64,000 nucleotides of DNA. It comes from an uncultured Rhizobium sp. (lineage in GTDB: Bacteria; Pseudomonadota; Alphaproteobacteria; Rhizobiales; Rhizobiaceae). Shown piece after piece: positions 26,703 to 34,067 of this stretch; position 1 is the stretch's first letter, and every line of letters begins with the position of its first letter. Under the pieces are notes generated by a model that saw only the letters and a program-made list of their open reading frames with translations, was not told where the DNA came from and made no database searches. The position numbers and the translations under genes are program-made. Where the stretch lies: positions 62,001-126,000 of the forward strand of contig CAMFHE010000003.1 of NCBI GenBank assembly GCA_945952045.1, in the 5' to 3' direction.

Positions 26703-27757
26703 ACCGGTTCGATTTCCTGCAGCCGACAAGCCTTGCCGAGGCCATCGCCGCCGGTTCCGAGCCGGGCGCGGCCTACCTCGCCGGCGGAACCAATCTCGTC
26801 GACCTGATGAAGATCGGCGTCTCGCAGCCGGCGCGTCTGGTCGATATCTCCCACCTTCCCGGCCTTGATGCCATCGACTGGCGGGCGGATGGGGCGGTGC
26901 GCATCGGCGCGTTGGTGCGCAATGCCGATCTTGCCTATGACGGCCGCTTCGCCGCCGCTTTTCCTGCCGTTGCCGAAGCGCTGCTGTCAGGCGCATCGGC
27001 GCAATTGCGCAATGCCGCCACCCTCGGCGGCAATCTGATGCAACGCAGCCGCTGCGCCTATTTCCAGGATGGCGCAAGCGCCTGCAATCGCCGCGTTCCG
27101 GGCTCCGGCTGCGATGCGCTTCATGGCGAAAACCGGCTGCATGCCGTGCTCGGCTGGAGCGAGCATTGTATCGCCACCCACCCCTCCGATCTCTGCGTTC
27201 CTCTGGTGGCGCTGGATGCCGTGGTCGAGATCGAGGGGCCGCAAGGCGCTCGCGAGATCGCGCTGGATGCGCTGCATCGCCTGCCGGGCGATACACCCGA
27301 GTGGGAAAATGCGCTTCTGCCCGGCGAGTTGATCGTCGCTGTGCGCCTGCCGGCGGCGGCAAAGGCCTTTGCCGCCAAGGCGCGGTATCTGAAGCTGCGC
27401 GAGCGCATGTCCTATACCTTCGCCGTGGTTTCGGCCGCCGCCATGCTGACGGTGGAAAACGGGCGCATCGGTGAAGCGCGGCTGGCGCTCGGCGCGGTCG
27501 CGGCAAAACCCTGGCGGGCGCGGGCGGCGGAAGCGGCGCTGATCGGTGCAGCGCCGAATGCCGAAAGCTTTGCCAAGGCGGCGGAGCTGGCGCTTGCCGA
27601 GGCGAGGCCCTCCGGCGCCAATGATTTCAAGATCGAGCTTGCGCGCCGCATCCTGGTGCGGGCGCTGACCCTTGCGATGGAAGGCACGCCGGATGTCATG
27701 CCGGCCTTGCCCGCCTCGCCCTTCTCGACGCATGCGGGAGATCGCCATGTCGCCTGA
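26699..27757 (+). CDS. Molybdenum aldehyde oxidoreductase, FAD subunit (PaoB-like, with extra Fe-S loop)
   Basis: This 352-residue protein has the FAD-binding motif AYLAGGTNLVDLMK near the N-terminus and TLGGNLMQRSRC. It is followed by the Cys-rich insert CAYFQDGASACNRRVPGSGCDA, which in PaoB and 4-hydroxybenzoyl-CoA reductase-type enzymes binds a [4Fe-4S] cluster. IATHPSDLCVPLVALDA and the C-terminal CO-dehydrogenase flavoprotein domain follow. Its end overlaps the Moco subunit gene by 11 bp. Confidence 0.92.
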   Translation: MNRFDFLQPTSLAEAIAAGSEPGAAYLAGGTNLVDLMKIGVSQPARLVDISHLPGLDAIDWRADGAVRIGALVRNADLAYDGRFAAAFPAVAEALLSGASAQLRNAATLGGNLMQRSRCAYFQDGASACNRRVPGSGCDALHGENRLHAVLGWSEHCIATHPSDLCVPLVALDAVVEIEGPQGAREIALDALHRLPGDTPEWENALLPGELIVAVRLPAAAKAFAAKARYLKLRERMSYTFAVVSAAAMLTVENGRIGEARLALGAVAAKPWRARAAEAALIGAAPNAESFAKAAELALAEARPSGANDFKIELARRILVRALTLAMEGTPDVMPALPASPFSTHAGDRHVA

Positions 27758-30005
27758 CGCCATTCCCCTGTCCACTGGCCGTTACGGCTCCAATGCCGGC
27801 CAGCCGCTGACGCGCCGCGACGGCATGCTGAAAGTCACCGGCCGCGCCACCTATGCCGCCGACAACACGCCGGATGGCCTGCTCTATGCCGTTACCGCCG
27901 TCTCGACCATTGCCCGCGGCCGGGTGACCTTCCTCGATGTCGCCGCCGCGGAGGCGCATCCCGGCGTCATCTCTGTGATGACGCCGGCCAACCGGCCACC
28001 GCTGTTTCACGATCCCGGCGAAAAAATGCCGCCCTTCGGCTTCCGCGTCGAGGTGTTGCAGGACGACAGCGTGCGCTATGTCCACCAGCCGATTGCGCTG
28101 GTCATCGCCGAAACGCTTGAGGCGGCGACGGAAGGAGCCGCACTCCTGAAGCCGCGCTACGACGCCAAGCCCGCCCGCACCGATCTCACCGATGGCGAGC
28201 GGTATCAGCCGCCGGCGGTCGGCGTCGGCGCGCCGCCGCGCACCGCGCATGGCGACCTCGAGGCTGGCTTTGCCCGGGCCGCGCGCATCGTGACCGCCGA
28301 ATACGAGACGCCGGCGCAATATCACAATGCCATGGAGCCGCATGCCGTCGTCGCCAGCTGGGATGGCGACAAGGTGACGCTGGACATGCCGAACCAGGCG
28401 ATGGCGCTGAGCTGCGCCGCCTATGGCGCCTATTTCGGCATTCCCGCCGAAAACGTCGTCATCCGCTCGCCCTTCCTCGGCGGCGGTTTCGGTTCCAAGG
28501 CGATCGTCAACGGGCCTCAGATCCTGGCGATCCTCGCCGCGCGCCAGCTCGGCCGGCCGGTGAAGCTGGCGCTCAGCCGCGCCCAGATGTATGGCCCGGT
28601 CGGGCATCGCGGCCGCACCTGGCAATCGCTGCGTCTCGGCATGGATGAGGATGGGCACTTTACGGCGCTGCATCACCATTCGGTGTCGGCCACGTCCAGC
28701 TTCGACGATTTCCTGGAACCCGCCGCCAATGCCGCGCTGCCGCTGTATGCGAGCCCGGCAATCCTTGCCGAGCATGAGGGCCTGCGCCTCGATACCGGCA
28801 CGCCGGGGCCAATGCGTGCGCCCGGCGAAGCCAGCGGCTCGGCGGCGCTCGAAATCGCCCTCGACGAAGCGGCCGAGGCTTGCGGCATGGATCCGCTTGC
28901 CTTTCGCCTTGCCAATTATGCCGAAACCGAGCCGGGCAGCGGAAGGCCCTTCTCCTCCAAGGCGTTGCGGGAATGCTATGCCGAGGGCGCGAAACGTTTC
29001 GGCTGGTCGAAACGCCCGTTGCAGCCGCGTCAGATGCGCGACAGGAACGGTTTCCTCGTCGGCTGGGGCATGGGTACGGCGGTGTTTCCCTGTCCGCATT
29101 TCCCGGCTTCGGCGCGGGCGACGCTGCGCGCCGATGGTAGCGCGCTGATCGAAACCGGCGGCGCCGACATGGGACAGGGTGCCTGGACGGCGCTGGCGCA
29201 GGTGGGCGCGCTGGCCCTCGGGCTCGATCCCGGCCAGATCGAGTTCCATTCCGGCCTGTCCACCCTGCCGGATGGCGGCATTGCCGGCGGCTCCGGCCAC
29301 ACGGCCAGCGCCGGACAGGCGCTGCATGAGGCGGGCAACGACGCCATCGCCAAGTTGGCGGAGCTTGCGGTCAATGACGATGCCTCGCCGCTGTTCGGCG
29401 CCGGCAATATCGGGGTTATCGCCCGCAATGGTCGCCTCTATCGCCGTGACGACGAGGACCGCAGCGAAACCTATGCGGCAATCCTCACCCGCGCCGGCAA
29501 GCGCGAAGTGGTCGGCGCGGCCAGCACGGCGCGCGATCCGGCTGCTGCCGCCGCGCATGCCATGTATTCGCATGGCGCGGTGTTTGCCGAGGTGACCATT
29601 GATCCCGATCTCGGGCAGATCCGCGCGACGCGCATCGTCGGCGCTTTTGCCGCCGGACATATCGTCAATCCGCTGACGGTGCGCAGCCAGTATTATGGCG
29701 GCATGATCTGGGGCGCATCCTTCGCGCTGCATGAGGAGGCGGTGACCGACCGGCGCACGGGGCGGATCATGAATGCGGACCTCGCCGAGTATCATGTGCC
29801 GGTCAATGCCGACATACCCTCGCTGGAGGCGATCTTGGTGCCGGAGGAAGATGCCTACGTCAACCCGATCGGCGTCAAGGGCGTCGGCGAAATCGGCGTG
29901 ACCGGCACGGTCGGCGCCATCGCCAACGCCATCTGGCATGCGACCGGGGTGCGGGTGCGCCGCTTCCCCGTGCGCATCGAGGAACTCTTGCCCTCGCTGC
30001 GCTGA
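27747..30005 (+). CDS. Molybdenum aldehyde oxidoreductase, molybdopterin subunit (PaoC/YagR-like)
   Basis: This 752-residue protein has the xanthine-dehydrogenase-family fold: DGMLKVTGRATYAADN at the start, SPFLGGGFGSK for cofactor contact, RAPGEASGSAALEIALDEAAE, and GADMGQGAWTALAQ. The catalytic Glu is in VKGVGEIGVTG near the C-terminus. It hydroxylates aldehydes or N-heterocycles. I chose the start at 27747 (MSPDAIPL); the longer frame upstream reads the FAD gene out of frame. No XdhC/PaoD chaperone gene is adjacent. Confidence 0.93.
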   Translation: MSPDAIPLSTGRYGSNAGQPLTRRDGMLKVTGRATYAADNTPDGLLYAVTAVSTIARGRVTFLDVAAAEAHPGVISVMTPANRPPLFHDPGEKMPPFGFRVEVLQDDSVRYVHQPIALVIAETLEAATEGAALLKPRYDAKPARTDLTDGERYQPPAVGVGAPPRTAHGDLEAGFARAARIVTAEYETPAQYHNAMEPHAVVASWDGDKVTLDMPNQAMALSCAAYGAYFGIPAENVVIRSPFLGGGFGSKAIVNGPQILAILAARQLGRPVKLALSRAQMYGPVGHRGRTWQSLRLGMDEDGHFTALHHHSVSATSSFDDFLEPAANAALPLYASPAILAEHEGLRLDTGTPGPMRAPGEASGSAALEIALDEAAEACGMDPLAFRLANYAETEPGSGRPFSSKALRECYAEGAKRFGWSKRPLQPRQMRDRNGFLVGWGMGTAVFPCPHFPASARATLRADGSALIETGGADMGQGAWTALAQVGALALGLDPGQIEFHSGLSTLPDGGIAGGSGHTASAGQALHEAGNDAIAKLAELAVNDDASPLFGAGNIGVIARNGRLYRRDDEDRSETYAAILTRAGKREVVGAASTARDPAAAAAHAMYSHGAVFAEVTIDPDLGQIRATRIVGAFAAGHIVNPLTVRSQYYGGMIWGASFALHEEAVTDRRTGRIMNADLAEYHVPVNADIPSLEAILVPEEDAYVNPIGVKGVGEIGVTGTVGAIANAIWHATGVRVRRFPVRIEELLPSLR

Positions 30006-30115
30006 GATGAGGACGGGGCGGCCCGCCGCCCCGTCTGCCCCTCGCCGGAACAATTCCTGGCTTTTTGCGATTAACGCTATGACATGCTCTCAAAGCTTGC
30101 AGAGTTGGCGAGGCG

Positions 30116-30637
30116 ATGATGATCGAACCGGATACGTTCCTGTTTCCCGAAAGCGAGTGGGTCCCGAACCATCCCGTTCTGCCGGTGCTGTTCTATCGTC
30201 AGGCCTTGCCGCCGCAGCAGGATCGCGCCGGTGCTTTCGAGGCCGCGTTCGAAAAGGCCGGCTGGAAAGGCATCTGGCGCAACGGCATTTTCAATTACCA
30301 GCATTACCACACCGGCGCGCACGAAGTGCTGGGCATTGCGCGCGGCGAAGGTCTCGTGCTGATCGGCGGCCCGGATGGGGCGCGGCTTGAGGTGGAAGCT
30401 GGAGATTGTCTGGTTCTGCCGGCAGGCACCGGCCATATGCGCCTTGCCGCCAGCGATGATTTTCTGGTGATCGGCGGCTATCCGCCCGGCCAGCATGCCG
30501 ATATCCAGACCGGAGCGCCCTCCCCCGATGGCCGCGAACGGCTGCTTAGCCTCGCCTTGCCGGACACCGATCCGCTCTACGGCCGGAAGGGGCCGCTGAC
30601 CAAGCTCTGGCGCAATGCGGCGGAAAAGGCTGCCTGA
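30116..30637 (+). CDS. Cupin protein (YjlB-like)
   Basis: This 173-residue single-domain cupin has motif 1 YHTGAHEVLGIARGEGLVLIGG and motif 2 VEAGDCLVLPAGTGHMRLA, and ends in the YjlB-type tail TDPLYGRKGPLTKLWRNA. His and Glu of the motifs could bind a metal. Function unknown. Two consecutive ATGs (30116, 30119) are possible starts. It is convergent with the exported unknown protein of the cobalt operon and shares a terminator-like stem with it. Confidence 0.8.
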   Translation: MMIEPDTFLFPESEWVPNHPVLPVLFYRQALPPQQDRAGAFEAAFEKAGWKGIWRNGIFNYQHYHTGAHEVLGIARGEGLVLIGGPDGARLEVEAGDCLVLPAGTGHMRLAASDDFLVIGGYPPGQHADIQTGAPSPDGRERLLSLALPDTDPLYGRKGPLTKLWRNAAEKAA

Positions 30638-30649
30638 ACCTGTTCAGGC
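30632..30649. terminator. Stem-loop containing both convergent stop codons
   Basis: GCCTGAAC (30632-30639) pairs perfectly with GTTCAGGC (30642-30649). The cupin TGA and the reverse-strand TGA each lie within an arm. A short T-rich tract follows on the plus strand. A shared bidirectional terminator is plausible. Confidence 0.5.
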
Positions 30650-31267
30650 GTCTTGCTTGATCCGGCGGCGCATCACCGGCCATGGCACGAAACAGGCGGC
30701 AGACAGGGAAGCGCCGAAAACGATCACACCGCCTGCGGTGACTGCGGACGGGACATGCGTCCAGACATTTTCCCAATGCGGCGTCACGAAATCGGCGGTG
30801 TTGAAACCCTCGCCCGAATAGACGCAGCCGATCAGCGACGCGCCGTTTCTGACCATGTCGGCATCGATACGCGAGGCGAGTTCGCCAGCCTTTTCAGCGA
30901 CGGAAGGCATGGTGCGCATATGCAAAAGCAACGCCCGCTCGGCCGAGAGATAGGCATGCGAGCACTCGTTGAAGGGGCTGGTTTCATCGCCGATGGCGCC
31001 GGGGGCAAGGCCCCAGCCGCAATAGGAAAATTCGATGGCCGCATAATTCATCAGCCGGCGGAAATCGGGATCGGTATCGACGACGCGGCGCGCAAGACCA
31101 AGGATCTCGCCGCGATAATCGGCAAGCACCAGAAGTTCGCCATGGCTGGCGCTGGGGAAGGCAAGGCCCTCGCCGCTGCCGGCGCTGCGGTTCGAATGGG
31201 CGCTGGCCGGCGCGCACAAGCCAAAAAGCAGAAGGAGAAAGGCAACGGCGGCCCGCATCCGATGCAT
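30644..31267 (-). CDS. Exported hypothetical protein with C-terminal membrane anchor, in the cobalt operon
   Basis: This 207-residue protein has a signal peptide (MHRMRAAVAFLLLLFGLCAPASA) and a body containing FSYCGWG, FNECSHAYLSAERALLLHMRT and IGCVYSGEGFNTADF. A C-terminal helix (VTAGGVIVFGASLSAACFV) is followed by basic residues. The start at 31267 has GGAGG at 8 bp; the longer frame lacks one. I recognise no family. Its position after cbtA under the B12 riboswitch suggests a role in cobalt uptake or sensing, and its Cys and His residues would fit metal contact; both are inference. Confidence 0.72.
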   Translation of the reverse strand: MHRMRAAVAFLLLLFGLCAPASAHSNRSAGSGEGLAFPSASHGELLVLADYRGEILGLARRVVDTDPDFRRLMNYAAIEFSYCGWGLAPGAIGDETSPFNECSHAYLSAERALLLHMRTMPSVAEKAGELASRIDADMVRNGASLIGCVYSGEGFNTADFVTPHWENVWTHVPSAVTAGGVIVFGASLSAACFVPWPVMRRRIKQDA

Positions 31268-31378
31268 GGGATCAACCTCCGCTGCGGTTCGTCGCACGGG
31301 GCTGACGAACATCAAAAGGACGGCACACTCGCCTGAAAATCCATGCGGATGCCGGGAAGGCACCCGCATGGAGCGATA

Positions 31379-32122
31379 TCAACGCGAGGCGACGCCGGCG
31401 CGGTAGAGGCCACGCTCGCGCATCTGCTTTTCGGCGAGGAAGCCAAAAGCCAAGGCGAGCACGGTCCAGATCGTTGCCTGCAACCCGATCGTCGCCAATC
31501 GGAAATTGTAGAGATCCAGCGCCGGGAAGTTTTCCGGCACCTCGTTGATCGACGGCAGCAGCGCCTGGACGATGGCGATGAAGGCCACATAGGCGACACC
31601 GGCGACGATGGCCGCATTCCAGCCGTTCCAGCGCTGGGCGAGATTGCGCGCCAGCGCAAAGGCCAGAACCGCACCGGCAATCGACGCCACCAGCATGGCG
31701 AAATACAGCTCTGTGCGGATGCCGATGGTCTCGGGATTTCCGACGGCAGGCGGGTTCGGCGGATATTTCAGATCCGGAACCGCAATCAGCGCCAGGAAAA
31801 AGACCACGCCGAGGCAGGCCGACAGCGCACGCGGGCTGAGGCGTCCACCGGCACGGCCATACAGGCTCGCGAAGACCAGCGAGAAGATGCCGCCCATCGC
31901 AACGCTATAGGTCATGACGCCAGTGAACAGACCGAGACCGGCCTGGGTGGTGCGGCTCACGACTTCCGGCTCTTCCGGAGCGCCGACTGCCGCCGCCATC
32001 TTTTCTTCAAAGGCAATGGCCCGATCGACCTGCGGCTCGCCGAAGACCCGGGCGAAGCCGAATGCCAACAGGCCAGCGATTACGCCGGCAATCATGCCGC
32101 GCAGCAAAAGTTGTCCAACCAA
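31379..32122 (-). CDS. cbtA: Cobalt transporter subunit CbtA
   Basis: This 247-residue membrane protein has about five or six helices and matches CbtA: LLLRGMIAGVIAGLLAFGFARVFGEPQVDRAIAFEE at the start, then GLFTGVMTYSVAMGGIFSLVFA, DLKYPPNPPAVGNPETIG and the tail YNFRLATIGLQATIWTVLALAFG. With CbtB it forms a predicted cobalt importer for cobalamin synthesis. It lies 12 bp after cbtB, under the same riboswitch. Confidence 0.93.
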   Translation of the reverse strand: MVGQLLLRGMIAGVIAGLLAFGFARVFGEPQVDRAIAFEEKMAAAVGAPEEPEVVSRTTQAGLGLFTGVMTYSVAMGGIFSLVFASLYGRAGGRLSPRALSACLGVVFFLALIAVPDLKYPPNPPAVGNPETIGIRTELYFAMLVASIAGAVLAFALARNLAQRWNGWNAAIVAGVAYVAFIAIVQALLPSINEVPENFPALDLYNFRLATIGLQATIWTVLALAFGFLAEKQMRERGLYRAGVASR

Positions 32123-32134
32123 GGGAGCCTCCTG

Positions 32135-32344
32135 TCAGTGGCAGGGGAATCCGAGCAGGTGGCGGCCATCATGCACGAATTCGTGGACTTCGAGGCCGGA
32201 AGCAAGACGCATCGCGCCTTCTTCGGTGCTGATGAAATAAAGCGCCAGCAGCATCAACAGGCCGCCGAACAGCGCCCAGGGGAAAATCTGGCCGACGGGG
32301 ATCGGGGTGGTGACGGAGCCGGTGGAATAAGCAATGTTAGACAA
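32135..32344 (-). CDS. cbtB: Cobalt transporter subunit CbtB
   Basis: This 69-residue protein has a single helix (FPWALFGGLLMLLALYFIS) and the typical His-rich end EVHEFVHDGRHLLGFPCH, thought to bind cobalt. The start codon is TTG at 32344, with GGAGGG 7 bp upstream, which is the only well-placed ribosome site. It is the first gene of the riboswitch-controlled operon cbtB-cbtA-unknown. Confidence 0.92.
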   Translation of the reverse strand: MSNIAYSTGSVTTPIPVGQIFPWALFGGLLMLLALYFISTEEGAMRLASGLEVHEFVHDGRHLLGFPCH

Positions 32345-32382
32345 AAGTCCCTCCTTGAATTTCGCGTTCCATATGGACTGGG

Positions 32383-32486
32383 CGGCATTCAGGGTCTGGC
32401 TCTCGCAAGAATGTCTTATGACAAGGACTTGCGATGACAGTGGCGCGACCGCGCCAGATTCTCACTGGCTTCCTGAAAACAGCGCA
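32383..32486 (-). ncRNA. Cobalamin (B12) riboswitch
   Basis: On the minus strand the leader contains the B12 core GGAAGCCAGTGAGAATCTGG (around 32453-32472), GCGCGGTCGCGCCACTGT (around 32437-32454) and the 3' box GAGAGCCAGACC (around 32393-32404). Order and spacing match the cobalamin aptamer. It precedes cbtB, a known riboswitch target in proteobacteria. When B12 binds, expression of the cobalt importer should fall, probably through the cbtB ribosome site because no terminator hairpin is obvious. Confidence 0.85.
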
Positions 32487-32490
32487 TAAG

Positions 32491-32519
32491 GTGTAACAGC
32501 GGGCAGAATGCACTGTCAA
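32491..32519 (-). promoter_or_regulatory. Candidate promoter of the cbtB operon
   Basis: A perfect TTGACA (32514-32519, minus strand) lies 17 bp before TTACAC (32491-32496), a weak -10 as often seen in alphaproteobacteria. The predicted start of transcription falls at the 5' edge of the riboswitch. Confidence 0.5.
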
Positions 32520-32572
32520 CATTTCGTGAGCATGCTAGGAAGCGACACCCGCGTGCCGGAAAGGGACCAGTC

Positions 32573-33142
32573 TTGAGCAAGCTGACACGCCTCACCTTGG
32601 TTTGCCGCGGCGCGACCGAGGCCAATCGCAAGAGCATTTTCGGCCTCGATGCCCCGCTTCTGACCGAAGAAGCCGCGCGCGCGGCCGAACTGCTGGGCGC
32701 TTTCACGCCGAGAGCGGATGTGATCCTCAGCGCGCCCGAAGCAGCGGCGCGCGAAACGGCATCCGCATTCGGCCGCGATTATGCCCTCGCACAGGCGCTG
32801 GCCGATGTCGATTATGGCGGCTGGACGGGGAAAAACCTGGCAGACATTGCCGAAAGCGACCCTCTGGCGCTGCAAGCCTGGCTGCAGGAGCCGAATGCCG
32901 CGCCGCATGGCGGCGAATCGCTTGGCCGGCTGCATGGCCGCGCAGGGGCGTGGCTGGAGGGCCTGACCGGTCGAGGCGGCCATGTCGTCGCCGTCAGCCA
33001 TAGCGCGGTGATCCGGGCGCTGGCGCTTTGCGCCTTGCAGGCGCCGCTCGATTGCTTCTGGCGGATCGATATCGCGCCGCTCAGCCGCACCGAGCTTCGC
33101 AATGACGGTCGGCGCTGGGTGCTGCACAGTCTTGGGGCTTAA
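32573..33142 (+). CDS. Histidine-phosphatase-like protein lacking the catalytic His
   Basis: This 189-residue protein has the phosphoglycerate-mutase-like fold: LTLVCRGATEANR at the N-terminus, VILSAPEAAARETASAF, DVDYGGWTGKNLADI, PHGGESLGRLHGRAGAWLEGL and VVAVSHSAVIRAL. The motif that is normally RHG reads CRG, so the nucleophilic His is Arg, while the second active-site His (SHS) remains. It may be a binding or regulatory pseudo-enzyme. The start is TTG at 32573, with AAGGGA about 10 bp upstream. It is divergent from the B12-controlled cobalt operon, hinting at a cobalamin link (CobC-like relatives). Confidence 0.78.
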   Translation: MSKLTRLTLVCRGATEANRKSIFGLDAPLLTEEAARAAELLGAFTPRADVILSAPEAAARETASAFGRDYALAQALADVDYGGWTGKNLADIAESDPLALQAWLQEPNAAPHGGESLGRLHGRAGAWLEGLTGRGGHVVAVSHSAVIRALALCALQAPLDCFWRIDIAPLSRTELRNDGRRWVLHSLGA

Positions 33143-33651
33143 ACTTTTGGCGGCTGTGCCAGGCGGTTTTCGTCGTCGATGAGGGTGACGCGCGTGGGCG
33201 CGACGCTGCCCCAGCGCCAGAGCACGAGATTGCAGTCGTCCGGGCCTGCGCCCGGCGCAAAGCTGCGCACCTTGAGGGCGTTGTAACCCTCGGCCATCAT
33301 CTGGCGGGCGAAGCGCTGGGTGCGCGCCTCGCCATCCGCCTTCATCTGGTCGCGCCAGCTGGCGTCGCGCAAGGCCGCCGCATCCATGCCGGCGGCGGCA
33401 AGGGCTGTGGCATCGGCGGTATCGAAGACGTTTTCGATCTCGGCATCGTAGGAGACCAGCGTCGTCGGCTGGAGATGGCCGACCTGATTGGCCTCGCGCA
33501 GCGCCGTCAGCACCGAGAGCGAAGCATAAAGCGCCGGCATTCCCTTAGGGTTGAAGCGGCCGCCATAGAGTTCCGCACCGCGTCCCGATAGCGGTTCACG
33601 CGCATAGATCGGGTTCAGCGCCCGGTAGAGCGGGCCGCGAAAAGACGCCAT
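33139..33651 (-). CDS. RES-domain toxin
   Basis: This 170-residue protein has the RES pattern: LYRALNPIYAREPLSGRGAELYGGRFNPKG with conserved R32, then ALYASLSVLTALREA with E53. RES toxins degrade NAD+ or ADP-ribosylate targets with an ART-like fold. It starts 2 bp after the antitoxin stop. Its TAA overlaps the stop of the convergent phosphatase-like gene (33139-33142). Confidence 0.9.
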   Translation of the reverse strand: MASFRGPLYRALNPIYAREPLSGRGAELYGGRFNPKGMPALYASLSVLTALREANQVGHLQPTTLVSYDAEIENVFDTADATALAAAGMDAAALRDASWRDQMKADGEARTQRFARQMMAEGYNALKVRSFAPGAGPDDCNLVLWRWGSVAPTRVTLIDDENRLAQPPKV

Positions 33652-33653
33652 GC

Positions 33654-34004
33654 TCAGGCGTGGACGCCGGCATCGACGGCATCGATATAATCGAGCACAT
33701 CGTCGGCGCGGCCGCCGCGCACCAGTTGCATCGCCGTCTGACCCGAAAAGCCGGCCAAGGGCTCGGAGCGATACCAGGCATAGGCCATCAACGCCGATCC
33801 GAACCGTTGCTCGACCTTGTTCAAGACTTCGATCATCTCGCGCAGGCGGCGCTGCGTCTTGTCCGACCGCATGCGGTCCTTGCGCTGCACGGCGTCGCGG
33901 CCAAGGCCGGCGGTGCGGGCGATATCCTCGCTGGTCGTGCGCAACACTTCCGCGATCTTGCGCGGTGCGAAGAGGCCGTCATCGGCATATTGGGCGAGGC
34001 TCAT
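33654..34004 (-). CDS. Xre/MbcA-type antitoxin (DUF2384)
   Basis: This 116-residue protein has an N-terminal Xre-like helix-turn-helix (FAPRKIAEVLRTTSEDIARTAGLGRDAVQRKDRM) and the DUF2384 C-terminus (AMAY/ALMAYAWYRSEPLAGFSGQTAMQLVRGGRADDVLDYIDAVDAG) that plugs the toxin active site. I chose the ATG at 34004; a start 17 codons upstream would overrun the operator. The order antitoxin then toxin is typical, and the pair probably represses its own promoter. Confidence 0.9.
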   Translation of the reverse strand: MSLAQYADDGLFAPRKIAEVLRTTSEDIARTAGLGRDAVQRKDRMRSDKTQRRLREMIEVLNKVEQRFGSALMAYAWYRSEPLAGFSGQTAMQLVRGGRADDVLDYIDAVDAGVHA

Positions 34005-34034
34005 GGGATCACCTTTCCACGGTTTGCCATTTCT

Positions 34035-34056
34035 TATGACGCAATATAGCGTCATA
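34035..34056. promoter_or_regulatory. Autoregulatory operator of the RES/Xre module
   Basis: TATGACGC (34035-34042) and GCGTCATA (34049-34056) are perfect 8-bp arms around AATATA. The repeat lies 31 bp upstream of the antitoxin start, and TATATT on the minus strand inside it could serve as the -10. This is the place and shape expected for repression by the TA complex. Confidence 0.65.
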
Positions 34057-34067
34057 GTTCGTGATTT

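Noticed and set aside
27696..30053. 785-codon open frame antisense to the molybdopterin subunit gene
   Set aside because: It is a high-GC shadow of the real gene: no domain, no ribosome site, and Arg/Gly/His-rich composition.
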